Counted from the first letter of the stretch, positions 31,542-43,855 are shown. The stretch: DNA of 64,000 bases from Adiantum capillus-veneris (GCA_014529385.2 CM043965.1:68049690-68113689); one strand, 5' to 3'. The notes: generated by a model not told the origin, from the sequence alone. Numbers and translations are program-made.

Positions 31542-33167
31542 TTAATCCCCTTCACATTCCAAGACTGGAACATTGGCTCTTCCATTACTGTAAGAGGGGT
31601 ACAAACTCCTCAAGCTCTGGAGATTCTTCTTCATGCCCTCTTTCCTACCACTCTCCTCCATTGGATTGAACTCATTCCCTTTGCTAACCTTAAGGTTTTC
31701 TAGGTTAACATCCCGAATAACCTCAAAGATATTATCATAAATAATGGGGAAATGGGAACATATGGAGGGGCTTCTTTCATCTACCATGCTATGTTGTCCG
31801 CTCCTAGGATTTAAAATGCTTGCATGAAATGTTGGAGACTTGGTGTTGACCTTCCTCCTTCCCAAACATTGGATATAGAACAATCTTCTGAACTAGAGGG
31901 AGTGCCGGTTTTTTCTGGGAAGTGACCATGAAGCAATAACCAGGGGTGACCTTGTTGTTACTAGGATGGGCTTTGATGGGTTTATCCATTTTCCCTATTG
32001 TTTCATTTCCACGGTTAGGTCGCTCGTCTTGCTTATGCCTCCTCATTACCCTTTTGTGTAGTATCCTCTTTTGTATCCATTGCCCCATTGTTGTTACATA
32101 TTTTTCAATAGTAGTTGGGGTTGATACAATAGCATCTGGACATGATCTAGCAAAATGCCCAAATTTGTTACATTTGAAACATGCTCCAAAGAAAGTGCCA
32201 AAGTTAAGAGGAATAACCTTCAGGCCAGCCCCCACGTTTACTACTAGATTCTTAGGTTGAGGTTTCTTGATATCCCACCAAATACACACCTTATTGGCCG
32301 CAATGCCCATTGCTCTAATAGCTGGAATAAAAAGAGGGGTACCTAGTGGTTGCTAGATCCCTTAGATTGCTTCTCAGCCATACCGGAAGGCTGAAAAATT
32401 CTAACCATACTCAAGATAGGTCTTGAAATGCATGAGGGGATTCAAAGGAAGGGTCCCAAGGAATAACGCAAACCGGTGACCAATTCAAAAATAATGGGCT
32501 TCTGGACAAGACTTTGGCCACAGTCGCTTCATCATTGAACTACACAAAGAAGAATCCTTTTGCAAGATACTGGACATTAACAACACATCCTCCTTGATTA
32601 AGGACATTGGGAATGTGAAGCCAGTTGATAAGCTCAACCCTAGCAGGTACCCTGCCATGAATCCAAAGATCAGTGTGGATTTGGTAACCTTGGCAAGCTT
32701 CTTTTTAATTAGAGCAGGAGGGATGGCCATGAAGAACACGTCCTAAACTTCCACACTTTGTGGGAGCATTCTTTTTAAAGCTTGATAGGCTATGGCCCCC
32801 TTGGTAGTATTGTTAGACCCTGAAAGCATCGCAACTTCTTCTAGCAACCTTTTTTTAGGGACAGGGTGTTCATAATCTCAGCTAGTTCCTTCTCAATCTG
32901 AGCCTTACGCCCTTTTAGCGCCTCTTTGCTTAGTCCTAAGAGACCACCCCTTGATGCTTCCGGTTTTCCACCTTCTCCATCGTGGCCACCTTCAATTGTA
33001 TTCGAATCTTTGTCAATTGTATTCGAATCTTTGTCAATTTTTTTGGGTGAGGGGATAGTTGTCTCATCACTGCCCCCCTTCACGGCATCAGCATAAGAAT
33101 GCTTGTGTGCAGTATCCATGGGCTTTGGCGTTACGACTGGCATGACTTGGCCACTAACCGTTTTCAC
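31542..33167 (-). pseudogene. LINE B ORF1 (RNA-binding protein with CCHC knuckle)
   Basis: Three separated frames. The N-terminus at 32841-33167 has THKHSYADAVKGG, common at the start of plant L1 ORF1, a repeated KDSNTID unit (18-bp tandem copy at about 32996-33035) and a helical EALKGRKAQIEKELAEI. The middle part, 32485-32739, is the RNA-binding (DUF4283-like) part. The next, 31804-32310, has KVCIWWDIKKPQPKNLVVNV and the knuckle CFKCNKFGHFARSCP (all three Cys and the His present). The ORF1 tail continues to about 31540. It coats the LINE RNA. Confidence 0.82.
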
Positions 33168-34249
33168 TTATTTTCTTGTTCTTCTTCTTTTTAATTTTAA
33201 TTGATTTTTTTTAATTAAAAAAATCCTTTAAAAAAATAAAAATAAAATAAAATGAGAAGCTCTTCTCCAAGGTGAGGCAATCGATTGTGATCGGTTGCTG
33301 GCGAAGCCTGAGACCAAAGGATCGCGATGTGTGCCCAGTGATGGATCGCGATTGGTTGCACTTCTATTACTGTTGGTGCCACCCTACACCCTTTGAGAAA
33401 AAGTTAAGCTATGGATCATGCTCTATTGTTGGATTTCCCTTCGCAATTTTTTGTGGAGTTCTCTTCAAGGGGTAGACCAAGGTTGTGTGCCAGCTACTTG
33501 CCCCCAAATAGAGTGGTGCTTCACAGACCTTTGATAGGTACTCACAATCGATTGTGATCTGAGTCAGGAGGGTAATCAAGTTACCACCAATCGTAATCCA
33601 TGATACAATGGATCGTGATCCAAGAGTGATGCTATTGAAATAGGCCCTGCAAGTATATGGTAAAAGCCCCAGGTTAAGGACATTGAAATTGTCCAATCAA
33701 ATTCTGGAGCTATGGTGCAAGTTTTTGAGCGCAGAGTGACGCAACTTGTAGCTAAGGATATGGACTTCTTGCAAAAGAAGCGCTGATAGACCCAACTGAG
33801 ATTTCAAGCATGGCAAAGGAGATTACAAAATTGTAGTGTAAAGAAAATGTGCTCGTGTAGCAGGAAGCACCTTGGGTTGTGAGAAAGTGGATAGAGAAAA
33901 AGAAGGGCTCAAGCTCTCGTAGTAGCCAATGAAAGCGATGCACGTCAGTGCGATCTTTCCAACTACCCAAGCGAGCTTATCTTGTCAAAAGTACTACATC
34001 GTAATAAATTAATTTGGGGCTATTTTGGGGCCTGTCCCGTAATTGGGGCTTTTACCCTAGAGGGAGTGGTGCCAAGCACCCACACACTCTCACCCCAAAC
34101 AACCACCCACCACTGCCACCCATAGAGCAAGAGCCAAAAAATTATAGCACTTGGGGGCAAAAAATTCCCAAGAGATACAACACAAGCTCCAGACCAATCT
34201 CAACTAGCTTGTAGAAGCGAACCCACAGTGCTACTGCTCTCAAAAAAAG
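33168..34249. other. LINE B upstream region and unique DNA, no gene
   Basis: Bases 33265-33630 hold at least six variants of CAATCGATTGTGATC or GGATCGCGAT, possibly a regulatory or palindrome-rich LINE 5' leader. A perfect-looking AT foldback (TTAATTGATTTTTTTTAATTAA type) lies near 33190-33225. No coding frame of interest is seen to 34249. Confidence 0.5.
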
Positions 34250-34448
<199 letters not shown>

Positions 34449-34605
34449 CCTTGCCAAGCACTTTGACAGGCCACACTCTACCTTGACCATTTATTTGAAT
34501 CAAGTTGTTCAAGGATCTGATGGCCTTGGGACTCACAACCATGATCCTTCCTTTCAAAGGATTATGGCTAAATTGTAATTTACTCTTGACACTATAGAGA
34601 TTTTC

Positions 34606-34619
34606 CCAGAGAGAGAGAA

Positions 34620-34707
<88 letters not shown>
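34606..34707 (+). repeat. (GA)n microsatellite, 102 bp
   Basis: Mostly pure GA after a short AAAG-interrupted start. Confidence 0.96.
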
Positions 34708-34708
<1 letters not shown>

Positions 34709-34932
34709 CACCCATTTTCCTATCCAAACAACATGGGCATGCATTCTTCTCCATGCACTCTCCTGCCCTCCCATCATCAGTAATGGCACTTCCCTATACA
34801 TTAGCTCATTGCGGGGGGCCAACATGCCGAGAGATATTTATCCACAGGTCATTTTGGTGATGCAGCGATTGAAGTAAAAAGTCAAAATGGGATCTTTTCT
34901 TGCAATGGTGAATACAAAAAGACCTTAGTGTA

Positions 34933-34936
<4 letters not shown>
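34708..34936 (+). repeat. Repeated unit R, copy 1
   Basis: The unit begins with CCATTT(T/G)CCTATC, ATGCATTCTTCTCCATGCAC, contains TTTCCCTATACATTAG and GAGATATTTATC, and ends GGTGAATACAAAAAGACCTT before another GA tract. It is shared with 34987-35370 and 36135-36500. Confidence 0.85.

Positions 34937-34986
<50 letters not shown>
34937..34986 (+). repeat. (GA)n microsatellite
   Basis: About 25 GA units between R copies 1 and 2. Confidence 0.96.
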
Positions 34987-34990
<4 letters not shown>

Positions 34991-35360
34991 ATTTGCCTAT
35001 CAAAACATGGGGATGCATTCTTCTCCATGCACTCTCTAGCCCTACCATCATCAAGAATGGAATTTCCCTATACATTAGAGCATTGTGGGGGGGCGACATG
35101 CCGAGAGATATTTATCTACGGGTGATAGTGGTGATGCTACAATTGAAGAAACAATTTAAAATGGGTGTTTTTCTTGGAATGGTGAATACAAAAAGACCTT
35201 AATGTGGATGCAAGGATGCAAAGAATCTTAGCATTGGATGCATTTGGGCTCCTTATGTGGCTATCACTGTTGTTTTATCTTTTGGGAGCCACTACGCCCT
35301 ACTACTTGAGTTGCACATATTTGAAGAAAATGTAGATGTTTTACATCTATCCCAAGGCAT
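34987..35360 (+). repeat. Repeated unit R, copy 2 (long form)
   Basis: Same unit extended by GGATGCATTTGGGCTCC, TGTTGTTTTATCTTTTGGGA, GCC and ATGTAGATGTTTTACATCTA ahead of a (GT)n(GA)n tract. The extension is shared with copy 3. Confidence 0.85.
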
Positions 35361-35580
<220 letters not shown>

Positions 35581-35581
35581 G

Positions 35582-35658
<77 letters not shown>
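35581..35658 (+). repeat. (GT)n(GA)n compound microsatellite
   Basis: About 13 GT units, then 26 GA units. Confidence 0.96.
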
Positions 35659-36132
<474 letters not shown>

Positions 36133-36507
36133 GAGCCCATTCGCCTATTGAAACATAGGGACACATTCTTCTCCATGCACTCTCTAACCCTCCCATCATC
36201 AAGAATGGCACTTCCCTATACATTAGAGCAGTGTGGGGGACGTGCATGCTAAGAGATATATATCTACAGGCTATATTGGTGATGCAACAATCAAAGTAAA
36301 AAGTCAAAATGGTTCCTTTTCTTGCAAAGGTGAATACAAAAAGGCAAGGATATAAAGCGCCTAACGTTGGATGCATTTGGGTTGTTTCTATGGCTACCAG
36401 TGTTGTTTTATCTTTTGGGAGCCACTACCTCTAACTACTTGAGTTGAACATATTTGAACAAAATGTAGATGTTTTACATCTATCCCAAGGCATCTGTGGA
36501 TGTATGT
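36133..36507 (+). repeat. Repeated unit R, copy 3 (long form)
   Basis: Third copy of unit R with the ATGTAGATGTTTTACATCTA extension. It ends at a (GT)n(GA)n tract, as copy 2 does. Confidence 0.85.
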
Positions 36508-36535
36508 GCATGTGTGTGTGTGTGTGTGTGAGTGA

Positions 36536-36590
<55 letters not shown>
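36508..36590 (+). repeat. (GT)n(GA)n compound microsatellite
   Basis: It borders the 3' end of the ORF1-only LINE at 36591. Confidence 0.95.
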
Positions 36591-36591
<1 letters not shown>

Positions 36592-38050
36592 ATTATCATC
36601 CACGGAGGTCAAATATGACCTATGGGACCAGAAACAAAACCTTATAACAAGCTTACTAAGTGGGGCATATATACATCTCAGTTAAGGACTGAGGGTCCAA
36701 CAAAAAGGAAAACCTAAAAAGGGGCAGGTGAGTGGGAAGCCGGTTTGGGAGTTCAAAACTCTTGGATGATGGCTTTACCTTCTCAATAGACTGCCCATTT
36801 TCCTGTTGCTCGTACTTCACGCATCTTTTGAAGTTCTATCTTCTTTTGTTTGAGTTGAGTCAGTGTAAAATCTTGTACAAGCCAAATCTTAGTGTCGCTA
36901 AGAAGCCTTGATTGTTATAGGAGTTTGATTCGATCCTCTCTAGTCTTGAGAGTGAAGTGGGCATGGTTGGTTTGGTGCTCGTGTGTAATAGTGGTTAATC
37001 CCTCTTCATACCATTGTACCATGGGAAGTGCCGCTTGAATTTGAGGGAGGGCCTTCTTGAATTCCGATGTCTCCCTCCTCTTTCCAATCAATTGGGATAC
37101 CACCAATGCGAACATTGAGGGAAATGTCCTCCTGTAGTTGTCGTTCGCGTAACGTGAATGTTACATGATCGTCGATCTTACGAGAAACAATTTCCTACAA
37201 TTGAGCCTTGACCTCCTTTGTGAGTCCAAATTTCACCTAATGGATGTCTCCCTCCTCTTTCCAATCAATTGGGAGACCACCAATGCGAACATTAAGGGAA
37301 ATGTCCTCCTGTAGTTGTCGTTAGTGTAACTTGAATGTTACATGATCGTCGATCTTACGAGAAACAATTTCCTACAATTGAGCCTTGAACTCCTTTGTGA
37401 GAGTGATTTCCACCTCCGCTTTGGTTTTAGGTCGCATGGCTTCTATATTTTTTGTTTTTTCAACTTTACATTTCTCCACTGCGACGAGACAGACCTTGAT
37501 TGCTGTGAGCTTGTGTTTTAGGTTTTGATTCTCCTTGTGGAGCCTCTCGACCTCAAGTTGAAGGCGGGTGTGGTTGTCGAGCGTTGGTGGTGTTGCCACA
37601 ACCCCTACGAAAGTAGGCTTGCCTCAATAAGAGGCTCGAGTAGTCATGGCTCATCCAACACCCAAGGCGGGCACTCTGTTGGTCGTTTGTAGACTTGAGA
37701 GGCCTTTGCTAAGACCTTTGCTGGTGATGCCGGACGCGGACAACAGCCTTGGTCAGGGGACTTATGGACCACCGCTAGCTTCCAAAGAGCGTAGGCTTGT
37801 CTATTGCTGGTGGCAGGTCAATTGCTGGCGATCGCAATGTGGTACAAGGACTCATTGAATGAGGCAATGCTGCTATATTGTGCTCAAGGCTTTGCAAGTA
37901 GAAAGTTGTAGGCAGTGTCACACGCAATGGAAAGACTGGCATGGGGGAGGATGACGGGGCTGGGGCTAACTGCCCAGCCAGGTGCCACCCTGCACCTGGC
38001 ACGGTGTTGCTATGGCAACAAAGTGGGAAATGAGGGGAGGAAACCCTAGC

Positions 38051-38053
<3 letters not shown>
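36591..38053 (-). mobile_element. LINE relative with ORF1 only, between two (GA)n tracts
   Basis: Minus-strand element of about 1.46 kb, bounded on both sides by (GA)n (to 36590 and from 38054). Its 3' end carries the stem-loop TGGTCC...AGGTCATATTTGACCT, shared with the 3' end of LINE D (44478-44522), and no poly(A). The 5' part has a GC-rich leader starting CGCTAGGGTTTCC. It has an ORF1-type frame but no endonuclease or RT, so it depends on another element or is an internal deletion product. Reading it as a family mate of LINE D is an inference from the shared tail. Confidence 0.65.
36750..37599 (-). pseudogene. ORF1-like coiled-coil / RNA-binding protein of the ORF1-only LINE
   Basis: The frame starts MATPPTLDNHTRLQLEVERL at 37599. 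A heptad-rich segment follows (RLHKENQNLKHKLTAIK), then a stretch like the RNA-binding part of L1 ORF1 proteins (QEDISLNVRIGGIPIDW) and a C-terminal part (AHFTLKTREDRIKLL, KIWLVQDFTLTQLKQKK, GKWAV). An in-frame TAG after EFKAQL occurs in both copies of a 177-bp internal duplication (37066-37222 and 37243-37399). A frameshift lies near 37085 and a TAA follows KLL at 36915. Such proteins trimerise through the coiled coil and bind RNA. Weak similarity; the fold is inferred. Confidence 0.6.

Positions 38054-38142
<89 letters not shown>
38054..38142 (+). repeat. (GA)n microsatellite
   Basis: About 44 GA units bordering the 5' end of the ORF1-only LINE. Confidence 0.97.
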
Positions 38143-38145
<3 letters not shown>

Positions 38146-38220
38146 ATAATTTTTAACAACATAGGAAGAATCCAAAGGGATGTTGAAAATCTAGCAAGAA
38201 AGTTTTGAACTCAAGACTGG
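38143..38220 (+). repeat. 76-bp direct repeat, copy 2
   Basis: Related to 35505-35580 (ACATAATTTTTAACAACATA onward), again between two GA tracts. Confidence 0.85.
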
Positions 38221-38226
38221 TATGAG

Positions 38227-38228
<2 letters not shown>

Positions 38229-38307
<79 letters not shown>
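38229..38307 (+). repeat. (GA)n microsatellite
   Basis: About 39 GA units. Bases 38308-38650 hold no recognisable gene. Confidence 0.96.
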
Positions 38308-38310
<3 letters not shown>

Positions 38311-38838
38311 TTTTCTTGGCAGCTTGATAGCCCTCCAAAAGTGACCACAAAGCGTGGCACTAACCAAATTTTGTCTTGTTCCAACTAACTGAGGGTTGTG
38401 AGAAGCCCGTCTATTGGAAAGTCATGGTTTTGATAGTATGGTGCAAAAATAACAAGCTTCAAATACTATATATGGGTCTTTTGTCACTTCTATACTATAT
38501 ATGAAGCAGCTTGAAATTTTCAAGGAAGGAGAGACCCTCCATGTGTCACATTCTGCTTCATTTCAAAGACAACCTTTAAAAAACATTTAATTGAAAATGC
38601 AAAAGTGAAAGGTGAGTACTAGTATAGTAGAAAATGAAAAGACTTATTTTTTTCCCCAAAACTCACAATTGTGAGTGAATTATATTAATCAACCCACAAA
38701 AATACAATGTCTTGTCATGCTCGTGTGAGCCATGACATCATCCAGGGACCATAATTACATCGGTAGCGATCCCAATGAACTTGCCCCCTTATCCTTGATA
38801 CAAAAATTCCATTATCATGTTCTTCTGAGATCTTTTAA

Positions 38839-39977
38839 TTACCGATAGCCAAGATTTTCCCCCATCCTAGGCATACCCTCTACTGACAACAAGGCACAAG
38901 TAGCCCTAGACCAATCCTCCGAGTGTTGCTTGCGCCTAAGCATCCAAATTAGCACTTTGCTTTCTTGTATAATTTTTGCGAAGCTTGCCACCTCAAGACC
39001 TCCTTCAAACACACGGCAGTTCCTTGTCTGCCATACATTATGCAAGAAGAAGTACCTGACGATTTGATTGCTGACGAGGATGGCAGGACCACCTGAAATT
39101 GTTCCCTCCAAGGAATAGATCAGTCTTGAAAAAACCAATTTCCCATGTTCTTTGGACCCATTTACATATTTTCCCTGTGAGGCCTTTGATAGTTGGGCAA
39201 TCCATGAAGAGGTGGGCCACATCTTCACTAGACAACATGCACCCCAAGCATCGATCTGACCCAATCCCTCTTTCCTGAATCTTCGCCCATGTCGGTAGAG
39301 CACCCCAATTATCTTCCATAAAAATACCTTCACATGCTGCGGAACCTTTGGATTCCAGATGTTCTCCATTACTTGCTCCCACCTTTCCTCCGACCATTGT
39401 TTTTTTCATATCTTGTTGAGGGGGCTAGACCAATTCTTCTTTTGCATCATTGTATGGTAAATGTCTTTCGGATGGGGTTTCCCTAAGAGACTGCTTCCGG
39501 GCCATTTCCAGGCGTTCCAGTCAAACTCCGAATCATAGATAGGCATCACTATATTGTCAAGCTCTTTCCTCACTTTGTGGACCAGCAAGACCTCCAAGCT
39601 ATTCCATTGGAACTGGGTATTAGGAGATCAATGGTTTTCCAACTCTTGTTGTCACTGTCCCAGAAGTGCCCCAGTCAATTTAGACCTTTATTATTCAGCT
39701 TTCTGGTTGTCTCTATCCAATAGGGAATTTGTGCCAGATCTACAACTTTGGAAGGCCAGGGGGACCAATGCAATATGGAGTTCTTGAAGTATCTGGTTTT
39801 TCCCCCCCACTTTAAGACTCCTGCTGCTCTGTTACATTTTCTTACCAATTCTCCTGAGCTGCTCCCCAGTCTTAGGGTAGTCCACGTCAGGGCTAATAGC
39901 TTGTCATGAACCTCCACCCCTCTCCACTTTCCACCTTTCAAACCAAGTTGAGCTGCTTCTATCATATCTTTGATCAT
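38839..39977 (-). pseudogene. LINE C ORF2 C-terminal region with zf-RVT
   Basis: From right to left: WRGVEVHDKLLALTWTTLRL and KTRYFKNSILHWSPWPSK (39675-39977), then VHKVRKELDNIVMPIYDSEF (39406-39597). Next comes the zinc region, split over two frames: FMEDNWGALPTWAKIQERGI, GSDRCLGCMLSSEDVAHLFM, DCPTIKG (CxxC...HLFxDC). It ends with FLHNVWQTRNCRVFEGGLEV. One frameshift lies near 39300. The domain probably helps bind RNA or target DNA. Confidence 0.85.
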
Positions 39978-39999
39978 GATATCCCAAACTTGATCCTAT

Positions 40000-41468
40000 T
40001 TAGCCAAGGAAACAACAAATTTGGTGCAGCAAGCTTCTACATGCGCCACAGGGTTCAGAATTCCCAGGCCTCCTTGATTCACCGGCCGAGCAACTGATTC
40101 CCAACGGGCCCATTGCCATGGCCTGGAGGATTTCGTGTTGTTTTTCCATAAAAACCTTTTCACTGGTTTTAAGAACTCTCGAGTGACACTTAGCCATCTT
40201 GAGAAGCGGGCTAGTGACGGAAATATAAGGAAGGATAAAGGCATTTATCACTTTTATCCGACTTGGGAATGGGAGAAGAGCATCCTCCCACCTACTCATT
40301 TTTGTTTTGATTTTTTCTAGCACCCACTGAAATCTTTGCTTGTGAGTTACGTCCACCCCCAAGGGGGCTCTCAGATGTCTGAAGATATTCCCTTTTGTGA
40401 CAATCTCCCTCGACCAGTCAGAAGGGTCAAATGAGTCATTTTCCGATAGAGAGATCAGCCTTGACTTCTCTATATTACACTGGGACCCCGAAGCTACTGA
40501 ATATTTTACAATCTCTAGAGCTTTCCTGATGACCTGGGGGCACGCCTTCAAGAAGAGGAGAGAATCATCTGCAAAAAGTTTTGCTAGGAGTTTGTTGTTT
40601 CCTGGAAAATCAAGGCCGTGCAACTCCCCTCATTCTGCACTATCTTCGAGCTTCGTGAGTAAAGGATGTGATCCTATGGCGAATAGCAGGGGGGCCAGAG
40701 GACATCCTTGCTTAATAGAACTTTTGACCTCAAAAGAGCCCACAATTCTATCGTTGAATAGGAGCTCTGACTGGCTCCTAGCTCCCAGTACACTTACCAG
40801 TCGACATAAGCACGGCCCAAAGCCCAAAGCTTCCATGACGGCTTCTTTATATGTCCATGTTATTCTATCATAAGCCTTATCTAGGTCCAAGTGTAGCAGT
40901 ACACACTCTTGCTTTGTGAGAGTTGCGTACTCGATGCCCATCATTGCTACCAAGATGTTATAGTAAATGGACCTTCCTTTGATGAACCCATGCTGATGGG
41001 GAGAGATGATCTTGGTTAGTAAGGGGGCTAGTATGAGCGCTACATCTTTAGCAATAATTTTGTAGGCCACCGACATCATCGTTATAGGGCGCCAGTGTTT
41101 CACTTGAAAACAACAGATCTCTTTGGGGATGGGTTTGATAAGCCCTCTCTTTACACTTACCTCCAACGACCCTTCGACAATGGCTTTAGTGGCCAACCTT
41201 GTGATTGGGACCTTGAGATCTCCCAAAATTCTGTATAGAATTCCACCATCATCCCATCCGAGCCAGGGGACTTTTCCTTGCCAAGGGCTTGCAATGCTAG
41301 TGAACATTCATCCTCAAAAAATGCCCTTTCCAAGAAATTAGCTTCCAAGTGGGGAATCTTCTTCTTGACACTCTGAAGTAAGGACCCTCTGGCTTCTTCC
41401 ACTTCTTGGGACTGGGTCTCTGGCCGTCCAATGATTTGACTAAGATAGCTCAGCATCAGTCCAGCCAT
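40000..41468 (-). pseudogene. LINE C ORF2 reverse transcriptase
   Basis: Three frames cover the domain. LQALGKEKSPGSDGMMVEFY opens it (41157-41468). Next come VSVKRGLIKPIPKEICCFQV, SPHQHGFIKGRSIYYNILVA, LLHLDLDKAYDRITW, SSIKQGCPLAPLLFAIG (40630-41307). Then comes the catalytic box in LLAKLFADDSLLFLKACPQV and RWVLEKIKTKMSRWE-like sequence (40000-40623). The frame changes near 41240 and 40625. It copies LINE RNA at the nicked target (target-primed reverse transcription). All catalytic aspartates are visible. Confidence 0.9.
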
Positions 41469-41502
41469 CTCATCCTGGTTATGAACTGCTATCCCTTTCT
41501 CA

Positions 41503-42825
41503 TCATCGAGCGAGCGGGACGTGACCTCTGCTCCTCTTGATTTTTAAAGCCCTAAAGAAATGCGCTTGATTAGAGGCTTCAAGTTGAAGGGAAATCTCCC
41601 TGGAGAGAATCCTTGCCTTTCTGATATCTTCTAACTGCTCATCAGCTAGGTTAGATTTGGCCTCGAGCCATCGTTTATGCTCATCCTCAGTAGCAAGCCC
41701 CTTGGATTTTCTAGAGGTAAGCAAATGTACCGCCGTAGTAAGATGCTGCAGGTGTGCCTCCCTAACTTTCTTGATTTGGGGGCCCGAGGTTTTGATTTCT
41801 TTCTGAACGCTCCGAGCAAAGAGGTCCCATGCCTTGTGTTTGTTGAGGTCGACATCTTTTTTGAGCTTACCTAGTGCTTTCTTGATTAGATTCTTGAAAA
41901 GAGGGTCTTTGAATAGGTGTGCCCCTGTTACTAACAATTTTTTTCCACCTCTTGGGATCTGCTCCTCCCCTGTATTCTTCTTAAAATGTATGTGTAGAGG
42001 TATGTGATCCGAAAGGCTTTTTGTTGGGACTACCTTCATCTCCATCAACGACGGTATCCAGTCATCTTGGTGTGAGCAATAGCATATGTCCCACCTGGAG
42101 GCAGTGCATGCATACTGGAGGCTTGTGTAGGTGAACCCAGGCGTGCTGTTCCATGGGCCGATTTCCCATAATTCGATCGTCGCCCATTTTTCACACCGAC
42201 TTTTCCATTTAGACCTTTTCGAGCCAGCCAGCATACTGGAGGATCCTGTTCTATCCCTGCTCTTTTCTACCATATTGAAGTCGCCAACCAACATCCATTC
42301 ACCTTCAATAGTATCTCTAACATGCATCCATATTTTAGCTTTGTCTTTTGCATTGCAAGGGCTATACACATTCACAACGGTGAAGGGGTGCCCATCCCAT
42401 CTGATTCTAATCCCGAGGATTCTACCAGATGGGTGGTTTAGAACCAGCTTCGGCTCCAATTCTCTGTCCACAATGCTGAGGACACCACTGAAATCGTTAC
42501 TTCCTTCTCCATAGAATACTAGTTTCTTTCCTAGTGCCTGCTTTCTCTTGCTATGGGCATCTAAGTGGTGTTCCTGGATGGCCCAATAGTTGACTGCCTT
42601 CTCCTTTTTTATTTCCTCCCAGAATAGGGTACTCTTCTTACGGGTTTTCAACCCCTTTACGTTCCAAGATAGGATAGTGAGAGACTCCATCATTAATGAG
42701 GATTCATTGAGAAAGGGGAATGAATTCTTCAACATCCAAATCATCCCCCCCCCCCCCCCTCTCCTTGGTCTCAGGAGAATCCGGGGGTTCGAATTCTGGG
42801 GATTTCTTTTCCTGTAGTGTTGCAA
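41503..42825 (-). pseudogene. LINE C ORF2 APE-type endonuclease and linker (440 aa open)
   Basis: The longest LINE frame in the window. The endonuclease motifs are readable in order: LTILSWNVKGLKTRKK (Asn), YWAIQEHHLDAHSKRK (Glu), ILSIV-type core with VVNVYSPCNAKD, MLVGDFNMVEKSRDRTG (Asp-Asn) and KSLSDHIPLHIHFKKN (Asp-His). After it comes a helical linker (LFKNLIKKALGKLKKDVDLN) up to RT. ATG at about 42690 (MMESLTILSW) is a better start than the first codon of the open frame, since the sequence before it is a (C)15-rich ORF1/ORF2 junction. The frame breaks at 41503, before RT. The endonuclease nicks target DNA. Confidence 0.9.
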
Positions 42826-43600
42826 ATGGATTGTGCAGTGGGACAGTGAACCCCCCTCCTTTTAAGGGGGTGGAAGACGGACTAGAACCTTTTACCTCAA
42901 GTGTTCTCACGACTTGAAGTACTTTGGAGTCTCTTGCCACTGCCTTCACCCTTTTGGCTCTTTTCAGACCAGGGACTTGAACAGACATCCCCGTTGTCAC
43001 TGTCATAAAATTTGTGGTAGCCGCAGGAATAATGATCTTATTATTATTGCATGCACCTTCGGAAATTCGTTGTATGGGAATCGATTCCTCCACAGTCTTT
43101 TTCTGCATTTACATCCATCATACCTTCTTTTTCCTTCTCTCCATTTGCTCCTTCATTACTCCCTCCTTGCTTCTCCAGCCCTTCCATCTGGGTTTCCATT
43201 TCAATGGTGGCCTGTGCTGTCAGAGCTGCAGTACCCTTAGATTTCAAGGGGCAATCCTTGGAGAAGTGTCCAAAGTTGTTGCATCCAAACCATGCTCCAA
43301 AGTATGATCCAAAGTTGATGGGAATAGTAACAAGCCCATCTCTAACATTGATTACCATGCTCTTAGGTGGTGTTTTAGAAACATCCCATCCTATACAAAC
43401 CCTGTTTGAGGTTCTGCAAAACCCTCTCTTGCTAGGTATAAATAAGGGAGTGCCCAGTTGACTAGCGAGCATCCTGAGATTATCCCACAGCCAGCTAGGC
43501 AGTCCCACAAACTCCACCTAGACCGGATGGAGATTGAGCTAAGTCTTGACAGGGAAAGTAAAAAAGACCTTAGTACTCTATTTAAATTTATAATACTTAA
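42704..43600 (-). pseudogene. LINE C ORF1, C-terminal two thirds with CCHC knuckle
   Basis: The frame at 43044-43517 reads VEFVGLPSWLWDNLRMLASQ, RVCIGWDVSKTPPKSMVINV, and the knuckle WFGCNNFGHFSKDCPLKSKG, where the first Cys of CCHC has become Trp or Ala-Trp (compare CFKCNKFGHF in LINE B). The tail at 42704-43108 reads NFMTVTTGMSVQVPGLKRAK. An upstream part (43518-43600) continues past a TAG. The first third is missing through 5' truncation. RNA-binding protein of the LINE particle. Confidence 0.8.
42745..42759 (+). repeat. (C)15 homopolymer at ORF1/ORF2 junction of LINE C
   Basis: Fifteen C in a row. On the coding strand this is (G)15, which would slip readily during replication. Confidence 0.95.
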
Positions 43601-43855
43601 GTCTATAGTTTTTTGGAGACTCCAGCCTCAATTTCAAGGCTGACCACTAACTACTGCTATTTTTTAAAATCATTTCAAGGGTGGCTTTCCTTTACATTTT
43701 GAAGGCCATAAAGAGTTTTTCCCCATGTGTTGCTCAATGAACCTCACTTCGGAGGTCCGTATGGACCTTCTATGTCGTAAATAATCTCTGATCTTGATGC
43801 TCAAAGTTCAAAAGCTAGATGCATGTATTTATGTATGCACGCACGCGTGTGCGTG

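Larger units (their letters stand above)
27590..33170 (-). mobile_element. L1-type LINE B, near full length but mutated
   Basis: Minus-strand LINE with ORF1 starting at 33167, a zinc knuckle near 32140, endonuclease near 31200-31500, RT near 29500-30200, zf-RVT near 28100-28400 and a 3' region near 27600-27900. The 3' region shares a segment (TCATGCTC...GAGCCATG) with the 3' region of LINE C. Frames are broken many times. The 5' leader may reach about 33640, where GATC-rich short repeats occur. Confidence 0.85.
38650..43605 (-). mobile_element. L1-type LINE C, 5'-truncated in ORF1
   Basis: This is the best preserved of the three L1-type LINEs. Minus strand: partial ORF1 (43044-43600), ORF2 endonuclease (41503-42825), RT (40000-41468), and zf-RVT (38839-39409). 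A T run at 38649-38655 may be the remnant of the poly(A) tail. ORF1 is cut near 43600, directly at the start of the 43612 repeat, a typical 5' truncation. Decay is limited to a handful of frameshifts. Confidence 0.88.
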
